Origin: Salinisphaera sp.
GTDB lineage: Bacteria; Pseudomonadota; Gammaproteobacteria; Nevskiales; Salinisphaeraceae
Assembly (NCBI GenBank): GCA_027858915.1
Contig: JAQIBT010000156.1
Coordinates: 1 to 64,000, forward strand
Direction of reading: 5' to 3'
DNA length: 64,000 nucleotides
The position numbers and the translations under genes are program-made. A model generated the notes under the pieces. That model did not search any database, was not told the DNA's origin, and saw only the letters and a list, made by a program, of their open reading frames with translations. Below are positions 28,712 through 35,582 of this stretch, one piece after another. Position 1 is the first letter of the stretch. Every line of letters begins with the position of its first letter.

Positions 28712-29743
28712 CTATTTCGTGGCCTTGATCGTTTCGCGTTTGCGGTCGTAGATAGCGGTCATTCTTGGCGATTTGTGGCCGCTGGCTTTGTGCTTGTCGC
28801 CGTCGAAGTCGCTGACGCCCTTGGCTTTCAAGTCGTGGTAGGTGAAGTCGACCGTCATGCCGTCTTTCTTGCATTTGGCCTTGAGCCGCGCCCAGGCGCT
28901 CTTGAAGCCGGCGTACTGCATCTGTGAGCCGTCGTTGCGGCTGATGATGTAGCGCGACAGCTTGGTGTTGCCGTCGCGCCCAACGCGGCCCTGGCGGATC
29001 GCTTCGCGCAGCCGCGGCGTCCAGCCGATCAGCTGGGTCTTGCTGCCCTTGGAGCGCTCGAGTAGCAGGCCTTCGTCGCGAATCATGGCGCGGTCGAATT
29101 TGAGCACTTCGTTGATACGGGCCCGGCAGAGATAGGCCAGCTCCATCGCCGCGTAGATTGGCGGCGTCGCGCGGTCGCGCACAAACAGGTATTCGGCGTC
29201 CTCGACGTATTTGTCGCGCGGGGTTTCCTTGTTCTTTTTCACCTTGGCGGCGGGGTTGCCGGTGACCATGTCGCGCTCGTAGGCCCAGGCGAACGCCGAC
29301 TTGATGAACGATAGTTCGCGGTTGGCCTGGACGTAGGCGTCCTCGCTGCGCCGATCCATGTATTTGCGGAACACGCCGGGCGTGAGGCCTTTGATCGGGA
29401 TCTCGCCGAACTTTCGGCCGCCCTTGATGCTCGCGCTTTCTATGGTGCGCGCGTTGCGCTTGTACATCGCCTGGGTGCTGTCCGCCAGCTCGCGGAAATG
29501 CGCGGACTTGATGAACTTGTCGAACAGCCAGCCGAGAGTGTTTTGACGGGTGCCGGCGGTTTCCTCGCGGAAGATCCGCCATAGCTCCTCGATCGGTGTG
29601 TCATCTGGACACAGCCGGCGATCGGGCGCGAAGCGCGCCCTGCCATGCTCGACGCCCTGGTATTCCCGATAGACGTAGTAGCCTTTTGTCGGGTAGACGT
29701 ACTTCGGCAGCTGCTCGCGGCCGCGGTTGCGTTGTCTGGGCAT
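28712..29743 (-). CDS. Prophage tyrosine recombinase (integrase)
   Basis: A 343-residue integrase: N-terminal arm-binding and core-binding domains, then the catalytic domain with Arg in LCRARINEVL (about 208), His303 in TYHDLK where Lys306 replaces the usual Arg, His323 and nucleophile Tyr332 (MTAIYDRK). It should integrate at the tRNA-Phe 3' end. It is the last gene of the leftward early operon, and its ATG overlaps the stop of the DUF4224 gene by one base (TGATG). Confidence 0.93.
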   Translation of the reverse strand: MPRQRNRGREQLPKYVYPTKGYYVYREYQGVEHGRARFAPDRRLCPDDTPIEELWRIFREETAGTRQNTLGWLFDKFIKSAHFRELADSTQAMYKRNARTIESASIKGGRKFGEIPIKGLTPGVFRKYMDRRSEDAYVQANRELSFIKSAFAWAYERDMVTGNPAAKVKKNKETPRDKYVEDAEYLFVRDRATPPIYAAMELAYLCRARINEVLKFDRAMIRDEGLLLERSKGSKTQLIGWTPRLREAIRQGRVGRDGNTKLSRYIISRNDGSQMQYAGFKSAWARLKAKCKKDGMTVDFTYHDLKAKGVSDFDGDKHKASGHKSPRMTAIYDRKRETIKATK

Positions 29744-29943
29744 CAGGTGAACTCGATGTCGGCGGTCTCAACATCATCTAACGTCCCGTTCAGCGCGTCG
29801 ACTGTCGTGAATACGCGATTACCCTTCCCGCGGTGGTATTTGATGCCCTTGCGCCGCAGCCATTTTTCCAGATCGCCCGCACGCTCGTAGCCGGTGGCAG
29901 ACATCAGCTGTTCCTGGGTCACGATCGGATCGACGACGGCCAT
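29743..29943 (-). CDS. DUF4224 excisionase-like protein
   Basis: A 66-residue protein with the DUF4224 pattern: a GYERAGDLEKWLRRKGIKYHRGKGNRVF core resembling a small winged-helix. Such genes commonly lie just upstream of phage integrases and are candidates for the directionality factor. Overlap with the integrase start supports co-expression. Excisionase activity is inferred. Confidence 0.75.
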   Translation of the reverse strand: MAVVDPIVTQEQLMSATGYERAGDLEKWLRRKGIKYHRGKGNRVFTTVDALNGTLDDVETADIEFT

Positions 29944-29945
29944 GG

Positions 29946-30143
29946 CTAATCCTGTGTCTCGTACTTGCGATAGATTTCGTCGACCTTCTGGAACTGCTTG
30001 TCGGTCAGATGCTTGATCTCGCCAGACTCGAAGCGCTCGAGCAGGCCGGTGATGAATCGGTATTCCCAGTCGTTATCGCGGGCGAGCTCGTCGAGGCGAT
30101 CGCGTAGGCGGGCGAGCATGCGGGGCATCTTTGGTTCGCTCAT
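29946..30143 (-). CDS. Small helical phage protein
   Basis: A 65-residue, charged, mostly helical protein (from MSEPKMPRMLARLRDRLDELA). ATG 30143 overlaps the upstream stop as ATGA, which decides the start against a longer frame from 30182. Function is not recognised; it lies in the early leftward operon. Confidence 0.65.
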   Translation of the reverse strand: MSEPKMPRMLARLRDRLDELARDNDWEYRFITGLLERFESGEIKHLTDKQFQKVDEIYRKYETQD

Positions 30144-30586
30144 GCTGACTGACTCTCCAGGCGCAGCTTTGATTGTGCCCAACGGTAAATGTGTTGCCAG
30201 CGCTCCTCAGGGGTGAAGTCTCGACAGCCCCGAGTGGCTGGATCGAACTTGCGATCGCATATTTCGTCATTCTCGAAGACGATTTCTCTGGCCAGCGCCT
30301 CGGCGATATCGAATGTCCCAGCAACGCGTTTGCTGGCATCTGGATTCAGTCCGGCCATCTCCACGCCTCGGCGTTTGCCTATCGCGCCCAGTGCGCAGAC
30401 CTCGCCAGTGGCATTTTCCAGCTCATCGGCAATCAGCCGTTTCTGCGGCATGGCTTCAAGCGCGTCTATGAGGTCGCGCAGCAATCTTTGACCGCGTTCG
30501 CCTCTAATCGCGCTGGCCACGGCGCCGCGATAGCGGATGAATGCCCACCTGTCGTCTATGTCGTCTGAGTATCCGCTTCTGCTCAT
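30140..30586 (-). CDS. Conserved hypothetical phage early protein
   Basis: A 148-residue soluble protein. The first half contains RGAVASAIRGERGQRLLRDLIDALEAMP, and the second a Cys-containing GEVCALGAIGKRRG and a C-terminal RWQHIYRWAQSKL. Proteins of this layout occur in early regions of other proteobacterial phages, but no function is known to me. It is coupled to both neighbours by overlapping stop/start codons. Confidence 0.68.
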   Translation of the reverse strand: MSRSGYSDDIDDRWAFIRYRGAVASAIRGERGQRLLRDLIDALEAMPQKRLIADELENATGEVCALGAIGKRRGVEMAGLNPDASKRVAGTFDIAEALAREIVFENDEICDRKFDPATRGCRDFTPEERWQHIYRWAQSKLRLESQSA

Positions 30587-31170
30587 AGCTGGCGCTCCCG
30601 CCCGGCCTGTTCCCAGGCGGTCTGCACGCGATTAAAAGCCTCGCTGCTGCCGCCAGCGTCTGGGTGTGCGTCTCGGCGTGCCCGATGGTATGCATTTGTG
30701 ACGACGCCATCTGGCGCACTTCGCAGAACGCCCAGCACGTCCGACCAGTGTTCTCCGCCGGCAGTTGCCGGATCGGGCAGCGCGGCAAACCCGGTAAACG
30801 CCCGCTCCATCATGTCGCCAGATCCCCAGCGGGAAATTCCGCGCAGGGCCTCTATCGTCTTTCGGATTGCCTGCACGTTGTCCTGCAACAGATCCCACTG
30901 ATCGCAAGCGAAACAGTGCTGCGATCCCTTGTAATCAAAATAGACGGCCACGCCGGGATCTTCGGGCCGCTTGGCGCTGGCGTAGAACATGCCGTCTTTT
31001 CTGGTCGGAACGTTGGTGCTGATGATTAAGCCTGAGCCGCCTAAGCGCTCGATTTCGGTGATCAGGGTATCTCTGGCGAGCCCCAGCGTCGTATCAAAGC
31101 GCGAGCGCTCTCGACGGCTGGTACGCGGTCGCCCGGCAGGCCAACACAGCGGATAGGATTCGACCGCCAT
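30583..31170 (-). CDS. Phage protein with C-terminal J-like domain
   Basis: A 195-residue protein starting at ATG 31170 (TGATG overlap with the upstream gene). The C-terminal 70 residues resemble a DnaJ J-domain: YHRARRDAHPDAGGSSEAFNRVQTAWEQA carries the HPD tripeptide needed to stimulate Hsp70. The N-terminal part is unrecognised and has a Cys pair (CFAC). It may recruit host DnaK during replication or assembly, but the client is unknown. Confidence 0.65.
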   Translation of the reverse strand: MAVESYPLCWPAGRPRTSRRERSRFDTTLGLARDTLITEIERLGGSGLIISTNVPTRKDGMFYASAKRPEDPGVAVYFDYKGSQHCFACDQWDLLQDNVQAIRKTIEALRGISRWGSGDMMERAFTGFAALPDPATAGGEHWSDVLGVLRSAPDGVVTNAYHRARRDAHPDAGGSSEAFNRVQTAWEQAGRERQL

Positions 31171-31643
31171 CAGAATGGCGCCCGGCCGGCTTGGCGGCGG
31201 ATCTCGCCGGCCAGGTCGGGCGCTTGATGATCGGCGGGTTTTATCCATTTTCCATCGGCGCGGCGATGACCGCCGGGGCCGAACTTGGCCAGGTTGTTTT
31301 CGTCGACCAGCATCTGCGGCCCGGCATCGGTCAGCCCGGCGGCAATCAGGGTGCCGGTAGTGATGACGTTGACGTCGCAGCAGCCGTCGAGCAGTTCGAC
31401 CAGGTTGGCTTCGTCGTCGGATCCGTCGAAAGAAAAGCTGTCGGCGTGCAGTCGATGCCCGTCCGGTGCCGACACGCGCACCCCGAGACCGTCGTTGATG
31501 GTCTCCATGACTTCTTCGATCAACAGCCGGGCGCGTAGTTCTCGGGTGGCGCTGTCCATTTCGGTCGGCGATTTGGGCGTTGCCTGGCCGGCCAGTCGCA
31601 TGAAGTGGCGGACGCTTTCGTAATGTTCGGTCGTTTCGTTCAT
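31170..31643 (-). CDS. MazG-like all-alpha NTP-pyrophosphohydrolase
   Basis: A 157-residue protein from MNETTEHYESVRHFM. The LLIEEVMET and NLVELLDGCCDVNVITTGTLIAAGL segments match the ExxE...ExxD metal-binding helices of MazG/phosphoribosyl-ATP pyrophosphatase-like proteins. Phage versions hydrolyse NTPs or dNTPs and may lower alarmone levels or sanitise the nucleotide pool. The start is chosen by the family N-terminus; the frame extends to 31694. Confidence 0.7.
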   Translation of the reverse strand: MNETTEHYESVRHFMRLAGQATPKSPTEMDSATRELRARLLIEEVMETINDGLGVRVSAPDGHRLHADSFSFDGSDDEANLVELLDGCCDVNVITTGTLIAAGLTDAGPQMLVDENNLAKFGPGGHRRADGKWIKPADHQAPDLAGEIRRQAGRAPF

Positions 31644-31746
31644 GTCGTGTCCTTGGGTGGCGCTGTGATCAGCCACAAACCGGGCAGCAGGCAAGCTCTC
31701 GCGGGCTATTTATTAAGTACCTCTACACTTTTTACTTTAGCGGGAA

Positions 31747-32265
31747 CTAGAATGGGATATCGTCGTCGAGATCGTCATACGCGCCCGGCTCGGCCGGCGG
31801 TGCCTGTGGCGGCTGGCTGGCGCCGCGGCTGGCCTTGGAGTAGTCGCCGGCACTGGCAGGGGCGTTGCGTTGCGCCTGCTGCTCGGCCTTGGCCTGGCCG
31901 CTGCTGGATCCATTGCCCGATCCGCCGCGGCTGTCGAGCATCTGCATTTCGTTGCCGACGATTTCGGTGGTGTATTGGTCGACGCCGTCCTTGTTCTGCC
32001 ACTTGCGGGTCTGGATACGGCCTTCGACGTAGACCTTGGAGCCTTTGCGCAGGTATTCGCCGGCGACTTCGGCCAGGCGGGCAAAGAACACGATGCGATG
32101 CCACTCGGTCACCTCTCGCTGGTCGCCCTGGTGCTTGTCTTTCCAGAATTCGGAGGTTGCGACGCTGAGGTTGGCAACGGCGGTGCCGGCGGAGGTATAG
32201 CGAATATCCGGATCGGCGCCTAAATTGCCAACAATTATTGCTTTATTGATGCCTTTGGACGGCAT
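31747..32265 (-). CDS. ssb: Single-stranded DNA-binding protein
   Basis: A 172-residue SSB: an OB fold at about 5-110 ([32 protein letters not shown]), then a Gly/Ser/Gln/Ala-rich disordered linker and the acidic tip DDDIPF that recruits replication and repair partners. It is a prophage copy in the early operon and should serve phage replication or recombination. Confidence 0.94.
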   Translation of the reverse strand: MPSKGINKAIIVGNLGADPDIRYTSAGTAVANLSVATSEFWKDKHQGDQREVTEWHRIVFFARLAEVAGEYLRKGSKVYVEGRIQTRKWQNKDGVDQYTTEIVGNEMQMLDSRGGSGNGSSSGQAKAEQQAQRNAPASAGDYSKASRGASQPPQAPPAEPGAYDDLDDDIPF

Positions 32266-32267
32266 GG

Positions 32268-32834
32268 TTACCCCAATGAGTGGTGGTGGACATAGAGCGG
32301 GATGCCGGCGTGTTGTTCGACGCCGTCAAGAAAACGCAGCGGAATAGGCGCCTGGGTGATCATGACCAGCCCGCATTGGCGTTCGCGCGGCCGATGGATC
32401 GCGTGCAGCAGGTGGGCGACACAATCAGCGGTGTTGCCCCAGGCCAGATCGATACGTACGCCGCCTTCGACGTGTAGCGCGGCGGTGCTGCTGGGCAGGA
32501 CGTGGGTGGCGTTGGCAAACAGGGCAGCCATCAAGCGCCGGCGTATATCGTGATCGTCGGCTGGGTCGTGCATCTGCCAGTCGCGGGCCGATACCATGCG
32601 CGCCACGCTGGCCATCGAGCATTCGGTGATGGTCATGGGGCGGGCATGGGTCGTGCGCAGGGTCTGCATCAGCCGTGCTGCCGGGTCGGGCTTGTGCACG
32701 GGCAGATCGCCTAGTTGTCGGCGACAGGTCAGGCAGACGCCGGTCGACGGATAAGGCGCGGGCGGCCGAAAATCGCGCTCGGCCTTGATTTCCGTGCAGC
32801 GCCGGCAACGGCGATCGGCGTCGCGACGGGCCAT
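32268..32834 (-). CDS. Phage protein with N-terminal zinc-ribbon motif
   Basis: A 188-residue protein from [13 protein letters not shown]. The first 40 residues hold C-x2-C ... C-x2-C (CRRC and CLTC) with an intervening Phe, a likely zinc knuckle. The remainder is unrecognised. ATG 32834 overlaps the stop of the 44-residue upstream gene (TAATG), which decides the start. It lies just upstream of ssb. Confidence 0.62.
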   Translation of the reverse strand: MARRDADRRCRRCTEIKAERDFRPPAPYPSTGVCLTCRRQLGDLPVHKPDPAARLMQTLRTTHARPMTITECSMASVARMVSARDWQMHDPADDHDIRRRLMAALFANATHVLPSSTAALHVEGGVRIDLAWGNTADCVAHLLHAIHRPRERQCGLVMITQAPIPLRFLDGVEQHAGIPLYVHHHSLG

Positions 32835-32968
32835 TACAGACGCCCTGCGGTGTCGGCTTGTGTCTTGCGCGCGTCGGCGCAGGGATAGCAGAGGCTGCTG
32901 CGGCGCGGGAACGCATTCGGGTTGAGCTGCTGTTTGCAGCCCCAGCAATAACGGGTCGGTCTGGGCAT
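32834..32968 (-). CDS. 44-residue zinc-ribbon micro-protein
   Basis: A very short gene (MPRPTRYCWGCKQQLNPNAF and onwards) with CWGC and CYPC pairs spaced like the knuckle of its downstream neighbour. It is supported by the TAATG overlap with the downstream start and by ending the upstream gene one base before its own ATG. Function is unknown; DNA or RNA binding is plausible. Confidence 0.55.
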   Translation of the reverse strand: MPRPTRYCWGCKQQLNPNAFPRRSSLCYPCADARKTQADTAGRL

Positions 32969-32969
32969 T

Positions 32970-33263
32970 TCAGGCCTCTTTGTCGGTGGGCGCGATGCGC
33001 GGCTCGAACCACTGAAAAATGACGGTGACGGAGCCAGCCGCGAAGTTGCCGAGCGTCTTGGAGTGGCAGCGCTTCTGCCATTCCCGTCCGTCGTCTTTGC
33101 AGATCGTGCTAGCTGGATCGTTTTCCCAGTTGCCAATACGCTTTTCGAGTGGGATCGCGTCAAATGCGCCCCAGGTGCGCGGCCAGACATAGGCCAGCTG
33201 TCCAAACGCGGTCACACAGCAGCCGTCCACGTCTTGTTCGGTTTTGGGGTCGATAGCGCTCAT
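32970..33263 (-). CDS. Hypothetical phage early protein
   Basis: A 97-residue protein from MSAIDPKTEQDVDGCC, the start fixed by ATGA overlap with the upstream small membrane protein (33260-33263). It has four Cys and several Trp (AYVWPRTWGAF, REWQKRCHSKT) and ends in an acidic-basic tail. No family is recognised. Confidence 0.55.
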   Translation of the reverse strand: MSAIDPKTEQDVDGCCVTAFGQLAYVWPRTWGAFDAIPLEKRIGNWENDPASTICKDDGREWQKRCHSKTLGNFAAGSVTVIFQWFEPRIAPTDKEA

Positions 33264-33448
33264 GATTCGCAGCTCTTGACGGCCGCGCGCTCGCCCCAGC
33301 AGACCGCGCCGGTGTGGGCCGGGTTGATCTGTGCGTGCACGTCGGGGGCGGCGACGTAGTTGATCAGCCAGCCGCCGACGACCATGACCAGCAGGCACGC
33401 TGCAAGCTGCAGTCGTTCGGCGACGTGTTGTGACATGTGGTGCTTCAT
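33260..33448 (-). CDS. Small single-span membrane or exported protein
   Basis: A 62-residue protein with one hydrophobic helix (about 14-34, LQLAACLLVMVVGGWLINYV) and a short outside segment with two Cys. It could be a signal-anchored periplasmic peptide. It overlaps both neighbours. Superinfection exclusion is a common role for such early membrane peptides, but nothing specific shows it here. Confidence 0.5.
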   Translation of the reverse strand: MKHHMSQHVAERLQLAACLLVMVVGGWLINYVAAPDVHAQINPAHTGAVCWGERAAVKSCES

Positions 33449-33750
33449 CGGTCCCCCTCCAGGGTGCGCAGTGCATTGCGCAGGTCTTCGGCCGCACGGG
33501 CCAGGTGGTAATCGGATTGCATGCCGGGCCGGTCGCGGATGACTTGCGCCAGCGCCAGGTTGAGCAGCCGTTGCCAGCGCTCTTTGCTGTGCTTAGCGTT
33601 GATCACGTCGGCTTCGGCTGCTGTTTTTGTCCAGTCCGCCAGTTCTTCGCACTGTGCGTTGCGGGCGGCCTGAGACGACGGCATGGCTCGAAAGCGGCGT
33701 GCCCGCTCGTCTTTGACCAGTCGGGCGAAAATTGCTTGGCACATATCCAT
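33445..33750 (-). CDS. Hypothetical helical phage protein
   Basis: A 101-residue helical protein from MDMCQAIFARLVKDERARRF. ATG 33750 overlaps the upstream stop by one base (TGATG), favouring it over a start at 33780. Rich in Ala, Arg and Glu; no domain recognised. Confidence 0.55.
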   Translation of the reverse strand: MDMCQAIFARLVKDERARRFRAMPSSQAARNAQCEELADWTKTAAEADVINAKHSKERWQRLLNLALAQVIRDRPGMQSDYHLARAAEDLRNALRTLEGDR

Positions 33751-33890
33751 CAGATCACCCAGCAAATGACTGCTGACCAAAGCTCGATCACCGCAACCGC
33801 CAGAACAATCGGCGCCCAGTTCAGGCAGATATCGCTAGACCGCCGTGATGGCTGTCCGCTGTTGCTGTGTCCTGTGGGTGCGTCGATCAT
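33750..33890 (-). CDS. 46-residue membrane peptide, first gene of the leftward operon
   Basis: A short frame from ATG 33890 with a hydrophobic C-terminal half (NWAPIVLAVAVIELWSAVICW). It begins about 27 nt after the predicted leftward promoter start and is coupled to the next gene by TGATG. Function is unknown. Confidence 0.45.
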   Translation of the reverse strand: MIDAPTGHSNSGQPSRRSSDICLNWAPIVLAVAVIELWSAVICWVI

Positions 33891-33923
33891 TTGATGGCGT
33901 GGTTGCGAGTTCTTGTGGTTCAG

Positions 33924-33952
33924 ACGATACAAGTACACTTGTTGCAAGTCAA
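33924..33952 (-). promoter_or_regulatory. Leftward early promoter (PL-like)
   Basis: On the minus strand TTGACT and TATCGT are separated by exactly 17 bp (complements at 33947-33952 and 33924-33929). Two ACAAG-type dyads lie inside the spacer and -35 region, as expected for a repressor-controlled phage early promoter. It would drive the 33890 to 28712 operon. Confidence 0.75.
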
Positions 33953-33956
33953 CAAG
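33929..33956. promoter_or_regulatory. Repressor operators overlapping the leftward promoter
   Basis: Two overlapping dyads: ACAAGT-AC-ACTTGT (33929-33942) and CTTGTTG-CAAGT-CAACAAG (33938-33956). A further half-site CTTGTG is at 33912-33917. The half-site matches the perfect dyad beside the repressor start (34807-34828), supporting a common repressor. Confidence 0.7.
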
Positions 33957-33975
33957 TTTATTTGTATTTAAGCGC

Positions 33976-34003
33976 AAAAAAAACCGGCCAAGAGATTGGC
34001 CGG
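33976..34003 (-). terminator. Terminator of the repressor transcript
   Basis: Read leftward, CCGGCCAA-TCTC-TTGGCCGG is followed by eight T (complement of A 33976-33983). It lies 27 nt after the stop of the 34031-34288 gene, so it separates the repressor transcript from the leftward early operon. Confidence 0.9.
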
Positions 34004-34030
34004 CTGTTGTCGTTGTCTTTATTTTGCAAG

Positions 34031-34288
34031 TTAGCGCTGGTCTGGTGCTTCTTTTGCCGCCTCCGGGTGGCGCTGCGCTCGATCCATGCTGGCATGTGCG
34101 CAAATAACAATCCGCCCGCCGGCCCGCACCGCACCGTCTGCAATCGTCACCGCGCCGGCGTGCACGTTGATATTTACCTGGGGCGAGCTATACATGCTCG
34201 GCTTGTCGTGCTTGCGGCGGCCTGGATACACGTTGCCCTTGTCTTCCTTGCGCCGTCCTGGGTGGCATGTTTCGTCGTAACGGGTCAT
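34031..34288 (-). CDS. Hypothetical protein co-transcribed with the repressor
   Basis: An 85-residue protein whose ATG overlaps the repressor stop (ATGA at 34288-34285). The N-terminal third has a repeated PGRRK motif (HPGRRKEDK and YPGRRKHDK); the middle is a beta-like VNINVHAGAVTIADGAVRAGGRIVI. It would be expressed in the lysogen, so it could be a lysogenic conversion or exclusion factor. No family is recognised. Confidence 0.55.
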   Translation of the reverse strand: MTRYDETCHPGRRKEDKGNVYPGRRKHDKPSMYSSPQVNINVHAGAVTIADGAVRAGGRIVICAHASMDRAQRHPEAAKEAPDQR

Positions 34289-34797
34289 GAGTCGTCGTGC
34301 TCTCTCCGATTCCCCCACTTGTCCTCCTGACTATCTGCATCAGCGGGAGAGGCTAGCTTTCGCGAAATCAAACTCATAACTCGCGTTCGATCGTCTTCGT
34401 TTCTGCCGGCGATCATTTCCGGGTATAGCTCGGCAATACGGGACGCGGTCTCACTGTTCGGCAGCCGATCCTTGACCGGGTCATAGCCGTGGCTGGCGCG
34501 CTGTTTGTCGATCGCGTCGAGTATGTGTGTGATCACCTGGGCGTCGAGCGGCGCCGGCGTGCGGTCCGAGATCGGCTGCGCCTCCGCCCCGCGCATCATC
34601 GGCCCTTTGCCGGTGGTGAGCCAATCAACCGACACGCGCAGCGCCTGCGCGATCTCGTACGACTTGCGGCTGCCTGAACCCTTTTTGCAGAGGTACTGGA
34701 TCGCTTGCGCTTTCAGGCCGACACGGCGGGCTAGCTCGGCCTGGCTCATGTCGCGGTAGGCAAGGGCGTGCTTGAGGCGGTCGGCGAAGGTTTTCAT
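34285..34797 (-). CDS. Prophage repressor (CI-like, helix-turn-helix)
   Basis: A 170-residue protein with an N-terminal HTH (MSQAELARRVGLKAQAIQYLCKKGSG, about 17-42) followed by DWLTTGKGPM, typical of phage CI-type repressors. The C-terminal half lacks any S24/LexA serine-peptidase sequence, so RecA-stimulated self-cleavage is not expected. ATG 34797 is preferred; ATG 34806 adds three residues. It is divergent from the Cro-like gene across palindromic operators. Confidence 0.85.
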   Translation of the reverse strand: MKTFADRLKHALAYRDMSQAELARRVGLKAQAIQYLCKKGSGSRKSYEIAQALRVSVDWLTTGKGPMMRGAEAQPISDRTPAPLDAQVITHILDAIDKQRASHGYDPVKDRLPNSETASRIAELYPEMIAGRNEDDRTRVMSLISRKLASPADADSQEDKWGNRREHDDS

Positions 34798-34806
34798 GTT
34801 GCCCAT

Positions 34807-34828
34807 AGTCACAAGTTCGCTTGTGACT
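34807..34828. promoter_or_regulatory. 22-bp repressor operator
   Basis: A perfect 9-bp dyad AGTCACAAG-TTCG-CTTGTGACT lies directly before the repressor start. A weaker ACTTGT...ACAAAT pair follows at 34843-34862 and a CTTGT half-site at 34866-34870, giving a multi-site switch. Confidence 0.8.
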
Positions 34829-34847
34829 GTCGCGGCAAAATCACTTG

Positions 34848-34876
34848 TTGATTGATGACAAATAAACTTGTAGCAT
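34848..34876 (+). promoter_or_regulatory. Rightward early promoter (PR-like)
   Basis: TTGATT (34848-34853) and TAGCAT (34871-34876), each four of six matches to consensus, are 17 bp apart and overlap the weaker operator. Transcription would start about 34883, almost at the Cro-like ATG 34885, which would make a leaderless mRNA. Confidence 0.5.
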
Positions 34877-34884
34877 CGGGTGCC

Positions 34885-35118
34885 ATGAACACCGAAGCCC
34901 TTAAAAAAGCCGTTTCGATCTGCGGCGGCCAGTCGGCGCTGGCCCGAGCTATTGGCCGCGGGGTCAAGCAGCAGAACATCTCTTACTGGCTCAAGCACAG
35001 TTATGTCCCGCCCGAGTTTTGTCGCGACATCGAGGCGGCGACGGACCGACAGGTCACGCGGTACGAACTGTCGCCGCAGGTCTTCGGACCGGCGCCCGAA
35101 AAACACACCGCTGCATGA
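34885..35118 (+). CDS. Cro/YdaS-like regulator
   Basis: A 77-residue DNA-binding protein: ALKKAVSICGGQSALARAIGRGVKQQNISYWLKHSYVPPEFC shows the YdaS/Cro HTH. It is the first gene of the rightward early operon, divergent from the repressor. No Shine-Dalgarno is visible before ATG 34885, in line with a possible leaderless transcript; an in-frame ATG at 34852 would place the promoter inside the gene. Confidence 0.82.
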   Translation: MNTEALKKAVSICGGQSALARAIGRGVKQQNISYWLKHSYVPPEFCRDIEAATDRQVTRYELSPQVFGPAPEKHTAA

Positions 35119-35185
35119 GCCCCCAAACCGTCGTATCTGTGTATTCACTGCGTCCTCCATGTGGCGCGTATGACTATTACGCCCC

Positions 35186-35512
35186 ATGAGCGCGCAATCA
35201 TCACGCAATTTTTTAGACGTTTTATTGCGTGCCGCGCGCGGCAAGACACAGGTCGAGATTGCACAGGCCTCTGGCATCGACAAGACCAAGCTGAGCCGCG
35301 TGTTTTCCGGCGAGGTCGATCAGCTGAAGATTTCGGAGATCGGGCCACTGCTGGCCGCGCTGGAGCTGCAGATCATCCAGTGCGAAGGCACGCCGGTGTT
35401 CATGAGCGCGGCGAAATACCACGCGACGACTTATTACGCCGGCATCGGCCAACGGCACGAACAAGCCGAGGCCGATCGGCTGCTCAAGGCCCAGATGTTG
35501 GGCGACGAATAA
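35186..35512 (+). CDS. CII-like lysogeny activator
   Basis: A 108-residue protein of the phage CII type: FLDVLLRAARGKTQVEIAQASGIDKTKLSRVFSGEVDQLKISEIGPLLAALE aligns in pattern with the lambda CII HTH and following helix. The C-terminal tail is charged. Its place after Cro matches lambdoid order, where CII sets the lysis-lysogeny choice by activating the repressor and integrase promoters. Confidence 0.75.
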   Translation: MSAQSSRNFLDVLLRAARGKTQVEIAQASGIDKTKLSRVFSGEVDQLKISEIGPLLAALELQIIQCEGTPVFMSAAKYHATTYYAGIGQRHEQAEADRLLKAQMLGDE

Positions 35513-35520
35513 TCCCAGGC

Positions 35521-35561
35521 AATAAAAAGCCCGCTCTAGCGACCAAGCAGACGAGCGGGCT
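35521..35561 (-). terminator. Leftward-reading terminator after the CII-like gene
   Basis: AGCCCGCTC (35528-35536) pairs with GAGCGGGCT (35553-35561); the T-rich tract (complement of AATAAAAA at 35521-35528) is on the minus strand only. No leftward gene ends here, so it resembles the terminator of lambda OOP antisense RNA, or could act as a weak rightward structure. Confidence 0.5.
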
Positions 35562-35582
35562 CCCACAAGGAGAAAGACGAGG

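Noticed and set aside
34285-35289. 334-residue minus-strand frame covering repressor and upstream operator region
   Set aside because: The extra N-terminus crosses the Cro-like gene and both operators; the HTH-type start at 34797 explains the protein.
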